Position numbers and translations under genes: made by a program. A model generated the notes under the pieces. The model did no database searches. It worked only from the letters and a program-made list of their open reading frames with translations, and was not told the DNA's origin. A DNA stretch of 64,000 nt from a virus: IMG/VR virus record IMGVR_UViG_3300009146_000002, positions 1 through 64,000 of that record. One strand, 5' to 3'. Of this stretch, positions 27,285 to 35,141 are shown piece after piece. Positions within the stretch are counted from its first letter, which is position 1. Each line of letters starts with the position of its first letter.

Positions 27285-30200
27285 TCACGCCAGCACCCGC
27301 CCCAGGTCGCTCCAGTCCTCATCGTCCTCGGCTTCCATCGCTTCCGCCACCCACTCGCTCTCGTACCCCGGCACCGCAATTTCCTCCATCGCCTGCCAGT
27401 CGTGCCCCGCCTTGGCCGCCACCCCGATCGCCACGCACTCCCCCGCCGGCCGCCCCCACCCGCCCGGCAGCGGCTGCTCGATCACCGGCCGCTGCATCTC
27501 CTGACAGACGATCTCCACCGTCCGGTCCCACGCCCGCTCCGGGATCTCCAAGAGCAAGCTGTCGTGGATCGGCGCGCGCAGCGGCGTCCGCCCGTAGTAC
27601 ACATTCCCGATGTAGCTCGGCGAGTCGCGCTCCGCAAACAGCCGCAGCATCGCTTCCTTCAGGATGCCCGACGCAATCGACTGCGGGTAGAACGCCAGCA
27701 CCCGCTTGCCGTCTTCCCCCAGGCTCACCCGGAACCACTGGCCGTTGATGCTCACGCACGGCGGCTCCTGCCCGACCTTCTGCGCCTTCGCCACCAGCCG
27801 GTAGTACTGCGTCGCGGTGAGCCGCTTGTAGCTGTAGACGCTCCAGAACCAGTGCTTGTACGCGAACGGGTGGTCGCCCGCGCCGCCGAGGTAGTGCTGC
27901 CGCTGCGCCTTGACCTGCGTCTCGGTCTGCCACTTCGACACGCCCGGCGCCATCCGCTCGAACACGCGCGCGAACTTCTCGGCGCTCGCCTGGGTCGGAA
28001 ACAGGTGCGGGAACTGCAGCACCATCCCAGCCACGGTGAGCCCGTAGCTCCTTCCGTGGATGTACCGCTTCGCCGGGTCGTACACCTCGGGGTACTTGTG
28101 CTTGGTCGCCTTGAAGAGCTTCCGCAGCTCCTCGTCGCTCGCCGCCGGATCGTACGGCAGCCCGATCGCATGGGTGACCAGCGCCGCGTGGACGCCCAGC
28201 TTCGCCAGCCGGTAGTACTCCGCGTCCCGCGCACACCAGCCGGTCTCGACCGCTTCGATCGCCGCGAAGTCGACCTCCAGCAGCCGGCAGCCCGGGCTGG
28301 CGACGATGCACTTCCTGAAGCCTGCGGCCAGCCCCGCCGGCCCGCCCTTATCAGCGACGACGTTCGTGATGTTCGGGTTCACGTAACTCAACCGCATCGT
28401 GCTCGGCTTGAACGTCGGCTGCGGGTGCAGGCGGTCCTCGCCGTCCAGCCGTCTTAACGTGCCGTCGACATACGTGCCCTGGATCTTCCCCACCGCGCGG
28501 TAGTCCAGCAGCGCCGCGTAGAACGGATCCTGCGTCGTGCGGCTGAGCCGCTCTAACGTCTCGCGGTTGGTGGACTCGGCGCTCGCGCTCTTCTTCGCCC
28601 GCCCGGGCTTGTGCTTCCGCCACTTGATGTAGGCGAGGACTTGGGGGACGGAGTCGGGGTTGAAGGGCTCCTGCCAGTACCACCGCTTGACGGTCGCAAC
28701 AACCAGATCAAGTCGAGGAGCTCCAGCCGCAGCTGCAGCAGCGGGAGCAGGGCTGCATCGGTGGCGGCGAGCGACCTCTGTAGCGCCGCAGCCCGTGCAG
28801 ACGAGGACTTCCCGGAGGACGAGCTTCTCGATGACGATGGCTTTCGCATACAGCTCCTGCTTGACCTCGGCGGTCGGCTTGCCCTTCCGTGGCAGCCCTC
28901 TCCGCGTGAACGCCGACGCCTTCACATGGAGCACGCTAGCCGCCGGCGCGCGCGTCAGCCCCGCCTTCGGGGTGAGCGGCGCGAGCTGCTCGGGCACGCA
29001 CGCCTGCAGCGCCTGGATCCGCTCCCGCGCCTTCTCGCTCAGCTCATCTCTGAACACGAGTAGCCGCTCGCGGTTGACCTTCAGGCCAATCAGCTGCGCG
29101 GGCCGCAGCACCTCGCTGAGCAGCGTGTGCGTGTGCCTGAGCGCCATCCGGTACTGCCCCTGCTGCTGCAGGTCGCCGACCACCCCGAACCCCACCCGGT
29201 GCGTCTGCAGCCCGTCGATCGCGCCGTACTTCTCCGGCTCATCCCCCGCCAGGTGTTTCCACGGCCCGTAGTTGCTGTAGAACGGCGCCCAGAACCCGAG
29301 CCCCCGCGGGACATCGCTCTGCAGGAAGTGCGCGAGCCACATCAGGTCGACGACCTTCCCCGAGTCCTCCTCGCGCATCAGCCCCGCGTGGACCTGCCGA
29401 CCGAAGTCGTACTCGCGGTTCCACATCCAGATGTGCCCGGGGCTGGCGTACAGCCGCTTCAGCTCATCGAGGTACGGGCCGGCGTGCGGCACGGTGATGC
29501 CCTCGTCGGGGTGACACGCCAGGTTGTGCCGCAGCAGCTGGTAGCTGACATCGTCCGCCGTGATCTCGCCTTCGTCCTTGCCGCCCGCCTTATCCGGCGT
29601 CTCGACGTCGCTGCTCAGCGGGTACGCCCCCGGATCCTGCTGGCGTGCCGCGACCACCTGATCGACCCACCGGCGGAACCACTCGACCGGCGGATCGATC
29701 ACCAGCGTGTGATCACTCGGCGGCTTCCCGCCGTCCCGCGCGGCCTCCGCGCGCTTCAGATCCCAGAGCACCGTGCCGATCATGTTCGTGGCGCCGCGCT
29801 GCAGGAAGCTCGGGTGATAGGTCGGCACCACCCAGAAGCGATCCGTCGGGTCGCGCATCACCGCGCCGTGGAAGTTCTGCACGAGGATCTTCTTCTTGTG
29901 CTCCAGGTGCATCACCCGCCGCAGCGCCGTCAGCCCCATCGGCACCACGACCGGATGCCGCTCGGCGAGCGTCTGCTCCAGGTACGGGCAGTGCGCCATC
30001 GCGTTGTAGTACCAGGGCGCGCGCTCGTCGAACCAGTCGTTCGGCGGGTGACAGCTCACCGTGTTGTGGATGCGGATCGCATCGCGCTGCCAGCCGAGCA
30101 GGTTGAGCAACCGCGTGAGCATCCCGCCCGCGTCGCCCATGAACGGGCGGCCGGTCATCGCTTCCACCACGCCGAGCGACTCGCCCACGAGCAAGAGCCA

Positions 30201-30287
30201 GCTGCCCGACGGGCCATCGGCCGGCGCGAAGCCGGTCCCCCGCTGCTCCAGCGCGCAGCCGCGGCAGGCGGGCGGCTTAGCGAGCAC
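27285..30287 (-). CDS. UDG-like domain fused to family A DNA polymerase
   Basis: 1000 residues from GTG 30287, which overlaps the upstream TAG; a longer frame would run into the upstream gene. Residues ~8-190 are a family 4/5 uracil-DNA glycosylase-like domain: CxxC plus two later Cys (SCHPP, HCPYL) as in 4Fe-4S UDGs, GESLG, GRPFMGDAGGML and THYHPS-like YHPS. An exonuclease-like LSSDVETP follows (~224). The polymerase palm has motif A LLEVDFAAIE (~671), motif B AKRYIHGRSYG (~737, His where Phe/Tyr is usual) and motif C IHDS instead of HDE (~907). A CxxC...HRC ribbon sits near 495. Main replicative polymerase of the phage by inference. Confidence 0.85.
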   Translation of the reverse strand: MLAKPPACRGCALEQRGTGFAPADGPSGSWLLLVGESLGVVEAMTGRPFMGDAGGMLTRLLNLLGWQRDAIRIHNTVSCHPPNDWFDERAPWYYNAMAHCPYLEQTLAERHPVVVPMGLTALRRVMHLEHKKKILVQNFHGAVMRDPTDRFWVVPTYHPSFLQRGATNMIGTVLWDLKRAEAARDGGKPPSDHTLVIDPPVEWFRRWVDQVVAARQQDPGAYPLSSDVETPDKAGGKDEGEITADDVSYQLLRHNLACHPDEGITVPHAGPYLDELKRLYASPGHIWMWNREYDFGRQVHAGLMREEDSGKVVDLMWLAHFLQSDVPRGLGFWAPFYSNYGPWKHLAGDEPEKYGAIDGLQTHRVGFGVVGDLQQQGQYRMALRHTHTLLSEVLRPAQLIGLKVNRERLLVFRDELSEKARERIQALQACVPEQLAPLTPKAGLTRAPAASVLHVKASAFTRRGLPRKGKPTAEVKQELYAKAIVIEKLVLREVLVCTGCGATEVARRHRCSPAPAAAAAAGAPRLDLVVATVKRWYWQEPFNPDSVPQVLAYIKWRKHKPGRAKKSASAESTNRETLERLSRTTQDPFYAALLDYRAVGKIQGTYVDGTLRRLDGEDRLHPQPTFKPSTMRLSYVNPNITNVVADKGGPAGLAAGFRKCIVASPGCRLLEVDFAAIEAVETGWCARDAEYYRLAKLGVHAALVTHAIGLPYDPAASDEELRKLFKATKHKYPEVYDPAKRYIHGRSYGLTVAGMVLQFPHLFPTQASAEKFARVFERMAPGVSKWQTETQVKAQRQHYLGGAGDHPFAYKHWFWSVYSYKRLTATQYYRLVAKAQKVGQEPPCVSINGQWFRVSLGEDGKRVLAFYPQSIASGILKEAMLRLFAERDSPSYIGNVYYGRTPLRAPIHDSLLLEIPERAWDRTVEIVCQEMQRPVIEQPLPGGWGRPAGECVAIGVAAKAGHDWQAMEEIAVPGYESEWVAEAMEAEDDEDWSDLGRVLA

Positions 30288-30691
30288 TACGTCGCCTCCG
30301 ACGTCGCGCGCTTCCACTCCACGATCCAGTCGTGCAGCTCGCTGTCGGTCACGGCCGGCTCGTTGAAGATCGGCAGGCCGAGCTGCTGGGCCGCGCGATA
30401 CTCCGCGCTCGCGCCCTGGCTGTACTGCCACTTGCCCATCATCAGGATCGCGTCGCTCCGCCGCAGCAGCTCCAGATCCCCCTGCAGCCAGACCTCATCG
30501 GGGCACTCGCCGTCGAACAACCCCGTGTTGCTGTGCGGGCACAGCGCCACCGCGCCCATCTTCCACACGGCGAGCGCGACCTCCTGCGCGGCGCGGACAT
30601 TCGCGAGCACCTGCCACGGCGTGGGGGCGCGGTACGGACCCGCGATGTAGATGACCGGCAGGATCACCGGTGTGGGCTGAAGCGCAGACAT
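30287..30691 (-). CDS. DUF4406 / nucleoside deoxyribosyltransferase-like protein
   Basis: 134 residues. VIYIAGPYRAPTPWQVLANV, ALAVWKMGAVALCPHSNTG, RRSDAILMMGKW and SQGASAEYRAAQQLGLPIF follow the Rossmann-like pattern of the DUF4406/nucleoside 2-deoxyribosyltransferase superfamily. Phage members are often near nucleotide or DNA-modification genes. It sits between a DNA methyltransferase-like gene and the polymerase, overlapping both, so it is co-translated with replication functions. Enzymatic activity not established. Confidence 0.65.
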   Translation of the reverse strand: MSALQPTPVILPVIYIAGPYRAPTPWQVLANVRAAQEVALAVWKMGAVALCPHSNTGLFDGECPDEVWLQGDLELLRRSDAILMMGKWQYSQGASAEYRAAQQLGLPIFNEPAVTDSELHDWIVEWKRATSEAT

Positions 30692-31212
30692 GGGCGGCCT
30701 CCTTCGCGATACACAATCCAGCAGCAGGTGACGCTGTCGGTCTGGCGCTTGCCCGCGTCGTTCAACCGGAACGAGTAGCGCGGCAGCACGATCAGATCGG
30801 TCGGCGGATGCGCGGCCCAGAAGGCGGCGCGTGTCAGCGTGGGTTCGAGGAAGCTCAGCCGGGCGAGGAAGGCGACGTTGCGGGAGTTCGCGAGCGCGTG
30901 CTGCAGGATCACCAGCTCATCGCTGAAGGGCGGGTTGGTGATCGTCCAGTCGACGCGGAAGTCGTCATCGGGGTCGGCGTGCGCGAACGGCCAGGCGCGC
31001 TCCGATCGCGCGTCCTCGTGGATCGTCGCGGCACACTGCGGATCGAGATCGTTGGTCGAGAGGTGCCCCGCGCCGGTGAGGAACTGCGCGATGTGCCACT
31101 TGCCGACACACGGCTCGTAGACCGTGAGCCCGGTGAGCGGCCCGATCAGATCGAGCAGCGGCTGCACATAGTGGGGCGGCGTTTCATATTGGTCGAGCGG
31201 CCGGCGCGGCAT
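30664..31212 (-). CDS. DNA (adenine-N6) methyltransferase-like protein
   Basis: 182 residues. LTVYEPCVGKWHIAQFL corresponds to SAM-binding motif I (a variant lacking the usual GxG) and DWTITNPPFS is the NPPF catalytic motif of adenine/amino methyltransferases. Short for a stand-alone enzyme with its own recognition domain, so specificity is uncertain. It may modify phage DNA against restriction. TGATG overlap with the upstream gene, 28-bp overlap with the downstream one. Confidence 0.65.
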   Translation of the reverse strand: MPRRPLDQYETPPHYVQPLLDLIGPLTGLTVYEPCVGKWHIAQFLTGAGHLSTNDLDPQCAATIHEDARSERAWPFAHADPDDDFRVDWTITNPPFSDELVILQHALANSRNVAFLARLSFLEPTLTRAAFWAAHPPTDLIVLPRYSFRLNDAGKRQTDSVTCCWIVYREGGRPCLRFSPHR

Positions 31213-31511
31213 CAGCGCCGCCCTTCGTACCGCCGCGCGCGCCAGCCGTCGTCCCGCCCGTCGCGCTTGCTCGCCTCGATGTTCCCCACCGCCCGCTGCT
31301 GCGCCTCACTCACCCGCCGCGTCTTCAGCACCGTGTCGCGGATGCCGCCGAGCGTGCCGAAGGCCCAGTCGTACTCGCCGCTCGCGAGCAGCGCCTCGAT
31401 CACGCCGACGAATTGGTACCAGTGCTGGTTCGGATCCAGGGCTTCCACCTGGCGCTCAATGAGTTGATCTAACTCGTCGAGCTTTCGGAGATCCTCGATG
31501 CGTTTGCCCAC
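31212..31511 (-). CDS. Small helical phage protein of unknown function
   Basis: 99 residues, largely helical and charged (RIEDLRKLDELDQLIERQVEAL, YQFVGVIEALLASGEYDWAFGTL, QQRAVGNIEASKRDG). It opens the operon leading to the methyltransferase and polymerase, and couples to the methyltransferase by TGATG. I recognise the pattern from other phages but know no function. Confidence 0.6.
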   Translation of the reverse strand: MGKRIEDLRKLDELDQLIERQVEALDPNQHWYQFVGVIEALLASGEYDWAFGTLGGIRDTVLKTRRVSEAQQRAVGNIEASKRDGRDDGWRARRYEGRR

Positions 31512-31621
31512 CGCCGGCCCCCAGTTCCTACTCGCGTCACGTCAAGTAATGACAGCTCGTGACAGGTCAGGAGGCTGGAGGCGGCCGTGCAGAAAACGCT
31601 AGGAATACCGGTGTTTGGCGA

Positions 31622-31660
31622 GCAAATTCGTAAGACGTTGGGCGAATTTGTAAGTCGTTG
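31622..31660. repeat. Tandem 19-bp imperfect direct repeats, attP arm-site candidates
   Basis: GCAAATTCGTAAGACGTTG at 31622-31640 and GCGAATTTGTAAGTCGTTG at 31642-31660, identical at 16 of 19 positions and 20 bp apart, in an AT-richer stretch. They lie 55 bp before a tRNA gene and near the integrase 3' end, the usual location of integrase arm-type sites. Confidence 0.55.
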
Positions 31661-31715
31661 CAGGCGCAGTAGTTAGCAATTTCCAGTTGGGAGGTTGGGA
31701 GCCAGCTGGAAGCAG

Positions 31716-31792
31716 GCCGACGTAGCTCAGTTTGGTAGAGCACCGCACTCGTAATGCGGGGGTCACCAGTTCGATCCTGGTCGTCGGCTCCA
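31716..31792 (+). tRNA. tRNA-Thr (CGU anticodon), CCA encoded
   Basis: Complete cloverleaf. Acceptor arms GCCGACG/CGTCGGC pair fully, discriminator T, CCA encoded. D arm GCTC...GAGC; anticodon stem CCGCA/TGCGG with loop CTCGTAA, anticodon CGT; T arm ACCAG TTCGATC CTGGT. It reads ACG Thr codons. It ends 13 bp from the 3' end of the convergent integrase gene, so it probably contains or reconstitutes the bacterial attachment site as well as being a functional tRNA. Confidence 0.95.
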
Positions 31793-31805
31793 CTCCTCCG
31801 CAGGC

Positions 31806-33095
31806 TCATTCCTCGCCGCCCTTCGCCACGTCGAAGATGTTCCGGTCGGCCAGCCGCAGCCACTTCACGTAGTGGTCCTGCGTCGTCTTCACATTCGCGT
31901 GCCCGAGCATCATCGACACCTCGCCCAGCGCCTTGCCTTCGAGCAGCGCGAGGCTCGCGAACGTGTCCCGCAGGCAGTGGATCGTGAACGGCTTGCCGGT
32001 CTCGCCTCGGAGCTGCAGCGCGTCGCAGCCTTCGCGGAACGCCCGGTAGAGTTTCTTGTCGGGGCGGCGCGGCAGCAGGTCGCGCGTCAGGAAGCAGTGG
32101 ACCGGTTCCTTGCCGTACCGGCCGCGCGCCATCCACGCTTCGAGGTTCGCCGCCTTCCGCGCGCGCATCCGCACGACCACGCGCCGGGTGAGATCGATCC
32201 ACTGATCGGTGCGGTGCGTCTTCGTGTCCTTCTCGCCGAGCCCGCGCTCGTCGCCGTCCTGCCGCTCCTGCCAGCGCGTCGCCGAGGAGAACGCCTCGAC
32301 GATGTTCGCCTTGCCGCGATCGAGGGTGTCGAGCTTCAGGTGCGCCCACTTCAGCGCGCACACCTCACCGATGCGCGAGCCTTCGTCGGCCAGCCACAGG
32401 AACAGATCCGCCAGCTCGGGATAGTGCTGCTCCTGCCAGGTGAGGAACGCCTCGACCTGCACGCGCGTCATGGGGTTAGGCTGCGGCTTCAGGATGACGT
32501 GCTTCTCGTCCTTCTGCCGGAGGAACTTGCCGAGCTTGCTCGCCGGGTTGCGCGTGAGGAGGCCGCCCGGCAGCTCGCTCTCGATCCAGTTGAAGCAGGC
32601 GCTCAGGCAGCGCTGACACGCGCGGCGCGTCGGCAGCGGCACGCCTGCCTTGTACAGCTGCTCGCGGAGCACGAACTTGATCCGCGTCTTCTCCATCGTC
32701 CGATCGTCGACCGGCCAGCTGCGCATGATCGGCAGCAGGTAGCGATCGAGCAGCCCCTTGTAGTTCCGGTACGTCGCCGCGGTGAACGACTCCTTGACGT
32801 ACTCGTCGAGCCACTTGGTGGTGAGCGTCTCGAAGAGCACCTTGCCCCTGGGGGCCTCGGGCAGCACCGGGACGTTGAGCGCCTTCTGCAGCGCCGCCTG
32901 CTGCTCGGCCTGCGTGCGCCGCCGGGTGATGTCGGCCGCCGCCACCGGGTACTGCGCTTCGGCCTCCGCCTCGGTGGCGAAGAACTTCGTGCCGCTCACC
33001 CGCTCGCCGCCGATGCGCGCGTCGACGTACAGTCCCCAGGGCAGCGCCCGCTTGGGCTCGTGGCGCACCGTGACGCCGATGACACGCGCGCTCAT
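31806..33095 (-). CDS. int: Tyrosine-family integrase
   Basis: 429 residues with GGAGG before ATG 33095. N-terminal arm-binding region (residues ~1-75), core-binding SAM-like domain (~85-190, TTKWLDEYVKESFTAATYRNY), then catalytic domain with EGSRIGEVCALKW (Arg I), HCLRDTFASLAL (HxxR) and LGHANVKTTQDHYVKW ending in the nucleophilic Tyr. All key residues are present, so it looks functional. Catalyses site-specific integration; the adjacent tRNA-Thr is the likely att target. Confidence 0.92.
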   Translation of the reverse strand: MSARVIGVTVRHEPKRALPWGLYVDARIGGERVSGTKFFATEAEAEAQYPVAAADITRRRTQAEQQAALQKALNVPVLPEAPRGKVLFETLTTKWLDEYVKESFTAATYRNYKGLLDRYLLPIMRSWPVDDRTMEKTRIKFVLREQLYKAGVPLPTRRACQRCLSACFNWIESELPGGLLTRNPASKLGKFLRQKDEKHVILKPQPNPMTRVQVEAFLTWQEQHYPELADLFLWLADEGSRIGEVCALKWAHLKLDTLDRGKANIVEAFSSATRWQERQDGDERGLGEKDTKTHRTDQWIDLTRRVVVRMRARKAANLEAWMARGRYGKEPVHCFLTRDLLPRRPDKKLYRAFREGCDALQLRGETGKPFTIHCLRDTFASLALLEGKALGEVSMMLGHANVKTTQDHYVKWLRLADRNIFDVAKGGEE

Positions 33096-33104
33096 CGCGA
33101 CCTC

Positions 33105-33416
33105 CTAGTGCGACGTCTTGCGCGACTTGATCCAGCTGACGTCGTCGGGGTCGGCTGCCACTGGCGCGCCGACACGGAAGTGCTCGATCCACCGATCGAA
33201 CGCGCGCTTGCTGACCAGCACGCGGCCCTTCTTCTTCCCCGGGATGCAGACCTGCCAGTGCGGCAGCTGGTGATCGTCGGTGCGCTTGAGATGGCGCTGC
33301 AGCGTCCGCACCGAGAGGCGGCTGTAGCGGGCGAGCTCGTCGAGGTCGAGGTAGTCCGTGCGTCCGTCGTCGTCGTCGTCGTCATGGCTACGCACCCGTC
33401 CTGGTAGCTGTGACAT
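33105..33416 (-). CDS. xis: Excisionase-like HTH protein
   Basis: 103 residues from ATG 33416. An Asp run encoded by GAC repeats (33364-33384) is followed by LDLDELARYSRLSVRTLQRHL and GRVLVSKRAFDRWIEHF, the winged-helix pattern of MerR/excisionase-type (HTH_17) proteins. It ends 9 bases upstream of the integrase start, the classic recombination directionality position. Symbol is by role, not by homology I can name. An out-of-frame ATG at 33385 is rejected because the domain reads in this frame. Confidence 0.65.
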   Translation of the reverse strand: MSQLPGRVRSHDDDDDDGRTDYLDLDELARYSRLSVRTLQRHLKRTDDHQLPHWQVCIPGKKKGRVLVSKRAFDRWIEHFRVGAPVAADPDDVSWIKSRKTSH

Positions 33417-33603
33417 GGGAGGCCTCGATGCCCTTCTCTTTCGCCCAGAGCGCGACCGCGCGGTCGACCTGGGCACTGTAGGGGACGCCGTCCCTGTCCA
33501 AGATCGCCTTGAGCAGGTCGCTCGTCTCCAGCGTGATGTGAACGTTCAGTTGGCGCTTGCCCGGGGCACTCGCCGGCTTCGACTTGCGTGTCGGTGTTGT
33601 CAT
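33388..33603 (-). CDS. Ribbon-helix-helix regulator of the integration module
   Basis: 71 residues. RQLNVHITLETSDLLKAILD and YSAQVDRAVALWAKEKG give the strand-helix-helix of CopG/Arc-like DNA-binding proteins. Its 3' end overlaps the excisionase-like gene by 29 bases. Just upstream are 10-bp spaced TGTCTAGC repeats within a promoter, a typical RHH operator layout, suggesting autoregulation of the xis-int operon. Confidence 0.6.
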   Translation of the reverse strand: MTTPTRKSKPASAPGKRQLNVHITLETSDLLKAILDRDGVPYSAQVDRAVALWAKEKGIEASHVTATRTGA

Positions 33604-33612
33604 GTATCCGAC

Positions 33613-33656
33613 AATATCACCGAGTGTCTAGCGATGTCTAGCCTAGCGTCTGCTAG
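33613..33656 (-). promoter_or_regulatory. Promoter and TGTCTAGC repeat operator for the RHH/xis/int genes
   Basis: Minus-strand TAGACA (33640-33635), 16-bp spacer and GATATT (33618-33613). TGTCTAGC occurs at 33625-33632 and 33635-33642 with 10-bp period, and a related GTCTGCTAGC at 33647-33656. Repeats one helical turn apart are typical for RHH dimers. Promoter strength is moderate because -35 is imperfect. Confidence 0.5.
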
Positions 33657-33757
33657 CGCCGCCGGCTCAGCGCGTAGTGCCACCAGCGCTCGATCACCGC
33701 CGAGAGCACCACCGCCAGGATCGCCGTCAACAACCGTGCGCCGATCTCGATCTCCAT
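33653..33757 (-). CDS. 34-residue single-helix membrane peptide
   Basis: ATG 33757 with GGAGGG ribosome site 7 bases upstream, stop TAG 33655-33653. The peptide is MEIEIGARLLTAILAVVLSA then VIERWWHYALSRRR: one hydrophobic helix with a positively charged end. Its start lies immediately after the stop of the small zinc-ribbon gene. Possible inner-membrane regulator or lysis accessory; no family recognised. Confidence 0.5.
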   Translation of the reverse strand: MEIEIGARLLTAILAVVLSAVIERWWHYALSRRR

Positions 33758-33931
33758 TCAGCGTCCCTCCGTCACTCCCCACCCCTGCCAGTTGATCCGA
33801 AAGCACCGCCGGCACACCGCGCCCCGCACCGGCTCGGGCGTCGTGGTCACGATCACCGCCACCCGCCCGGGCGCCTTCCCGCAGTCGAGACAGATCGGCT
33901 CAGTCGCTTGCGCTGCCGCTGCCGCTGCCAT
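33758..33931 (-). CDS. 57-residue zinc-ribbon-like protein
   Basis: ATG 33931 with GGAGGAGGGG just upstream; stop TGA 33760-33758 abuts the next small gene. After an Ala run, CLDCGK and CRRCF form a CxxC...CxxC pair spaced ~23 residues, a typical small zinc ribbon. Overlaps the 3' end of the methyltransferase-like gene by 32 bases. Function unknown. Confidence 0.55.
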   Translation of the reverse strand: MAAAAAAQATEPICLDCGKAPGRVAVIVTTTPEPVRGAVCRRCFRINWQGWGVTEGR

Positions 33932-34505
33932 CGCCCCCTCCTCCGCTCCCGCGTTTCGTCAGCACCAGACTCGCCAGCGAGTGGTCGTCCAGCCAGTCGC
34001 CGTGGTACGTCCAGTCCACCCCGCCGAAGTGCTTGAACCCCACCTTCCGCGCATCCCGGATCAGCCGCTGGTAGCTGTGCGCCGAGTAGATCCGCCGCCG
34101 CTCGCCGCGCCCGCTCGCCGTATCCCGGCCCTCGGCGGCCCAGTAGGCGAACGTCAACACCAGCAGCCCCTCGGGCCGGAGGATCTCCGCCGCCTGGTGG
34201 AGGAACCGCACGGGCGCCTCCACGCGGTCGAGCACGCACAGCCCGTAGACCGCCGGCACGCCGCCCTGCTGCCCGTCGACCAGCTGCGCTTCCCCCGGGT
34301 ACCAGTAGGTCGCGGTCGGCCCCGGCGCCTGGAAGAGCACCTCCGAGTAGTTCACGACCAGGCCGCCGTCGCGGACGCGCAGGTGGGTCGCCTCCACCCA
34401 GCGGGCCCAGGCCGCCTCGGCCAGCCGCTGCTGCCACTGCGCCACGCTCAGGCACCCGGGGAAGTCCCGGAGGTTGCAGGTGCGGGAGAGGGCCAGGGTG
34501 GACAT
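33900..34505 (-). CDS. Methyltransferase-like protein
   Basis: 201 residues. GGVPAVYGLCVLDRVEAPVR, AAEILRPEGLLVLTFAYW and KVGFKHFGGVDWTYH follow the class I SAM-methyltransferase pattern from motif IV onward, but the glycine-rich SAM motif I is not evident, so it may be degenerate or binding-only. Ends in a Gly/Ser-rich tail overlapping the next gene. Start context is GATGCATAGGTATG, a variant of the recurrent palindrome, with no conventional ribosome site at normal spacing. Confidence 0.5.
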   Translation of the reverse strand: MSTLALSRTCNLRDFPGCLSVAQWQQRLAEAAWARWVEATHLRVRDGGLVVNYSEVLFQAPGPTATYWYPGEAQLVDGQQGGVPAVYGLCVLDRVEAPVRFLHQAAEILRPEGLLVLTFAYWAAEGRDTASGRGERRRIYSAHSYQRLIRDARKVGFKHFGGVDWTYHGDWLDDHSLASLVLTKRGSGGGGDGSGSGSASD

Positions 34506-34514
34506 ACCTATGCA

Positions 34515-35141
34515 TCACGCCCCGGCCACATCGGGCGACTCGAAGTCGAAGCAGCCGGGCACCGGCCCTTCGCGGTAGCCCTGACCGCGCACGGGCGCGA
34601 GGATCTCCAGCGTGGGATGGAGCGTGACGCACTGGTAACACGGCCCGTGGCCCAGATCCTCGATCGGCGAGGCGAGCACCTCCGCGTGGGTCGTCCAGCC
34701 GGCGACGGTGAAGACCAGCCAGCCGCGCGTGGTCGGCACGCCGTCGCCGGTCAGCACGAGGTAGAGGTCGGGAGCCTCCTTCTTCGCCTTCACGCGCGCC
34801 GCTTCCCGCGCGCAGTCCAGCTTGATGACGCCGTGGGGGTGGTCCCACACGACGTTGAGGAGATCGCCGCTCGGCAGCCGCAGGTTGTAGTGGTAGTAGC
34901 TGTCGAACTGGATCATCGGGCAGACATTCGCCGCGACGGCCACGGCGGTCTCCACCAGGCCGCCGCCGCGGTCGTTTCCCAGGATTGCGAAGTGATCCTG
35001 AATGACGCGCGGCCGGTAGCCGCGCGCCCGATTGATCCCGTAACGGTAGTCGCCGATCAGGCAGCCGAAGGGTTGCTGGCGTTCGCTGAGCCAGATCCGC
35101 TGGCCGCGTGTGAACGACACCGCCACCTTCAGGTCGATCAC
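34515..35141 (-). CDS. Conserved-looking early protein of unknown function
   Basis: GTG 35141 overlaps the helicase stop (TGTGA), giving 208 residues. It contains DHFAILGNDRGGGLVETAVAV, FDSYYHYNLRLPSGD, HGVIKLDCAREAARVKAKKE and GWLVFTVAGWTTH. The IKLD...KAKKE stretch hints at a nuclease-like fold but no complete PD-(D/E)XK triad is convincing. Sits between helicase and methyltransferase-like genes. Confidence 0.5.
   Translation of the reverse strand: MIDLKVAVSFTRGQRIWLSERQQPFGCLIGDYRYGINRARGYRPRVIQDHFAILGNDRGGGLVETAVAVAANVCPMIQFDSYYHYNLRLPSGDLLNVVWDHPHGVIKLDCAREAARVKAKKEAPDLYLVLTGDGVPTTRGWLVFTVAGWTTHAEVLASPIEDLGHGPCYQCVTLHPTLEILAPVRGQGYREGPVPGCFDFESPDVAGA

Noticed and set aside
30287-30431. 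Extended N-terminus of the polymerase from 30431
   Set aside because: It would overlap the DUF4406-like gene by 145 bases and translate to Arg-rich noise; GTG 30287 exactly overlaps that gene's stop.
31599-31793. Minus-strand ORF beginning MEPTTRIELVTPALRV
   Set aside because: It is the antisense translation of the tRNA-Thr gene, a well-known spurious ORF type, and has no support beyond it.
31806-33095. Integrase as evidence for a genomic island inside a bacterial chromosome
   Set aside because: Phage genes lie on both sides without host housekeeping genes, so the element is the phage's own attP module.
33092-33385. ORF beginning MTTTTTTDARTT at 33385
   Set aside because: The ACG run offers an out-of-frame start, but the HTH domain reads in the frame from 33416 and this frame is Ser/Arg-rich noise.
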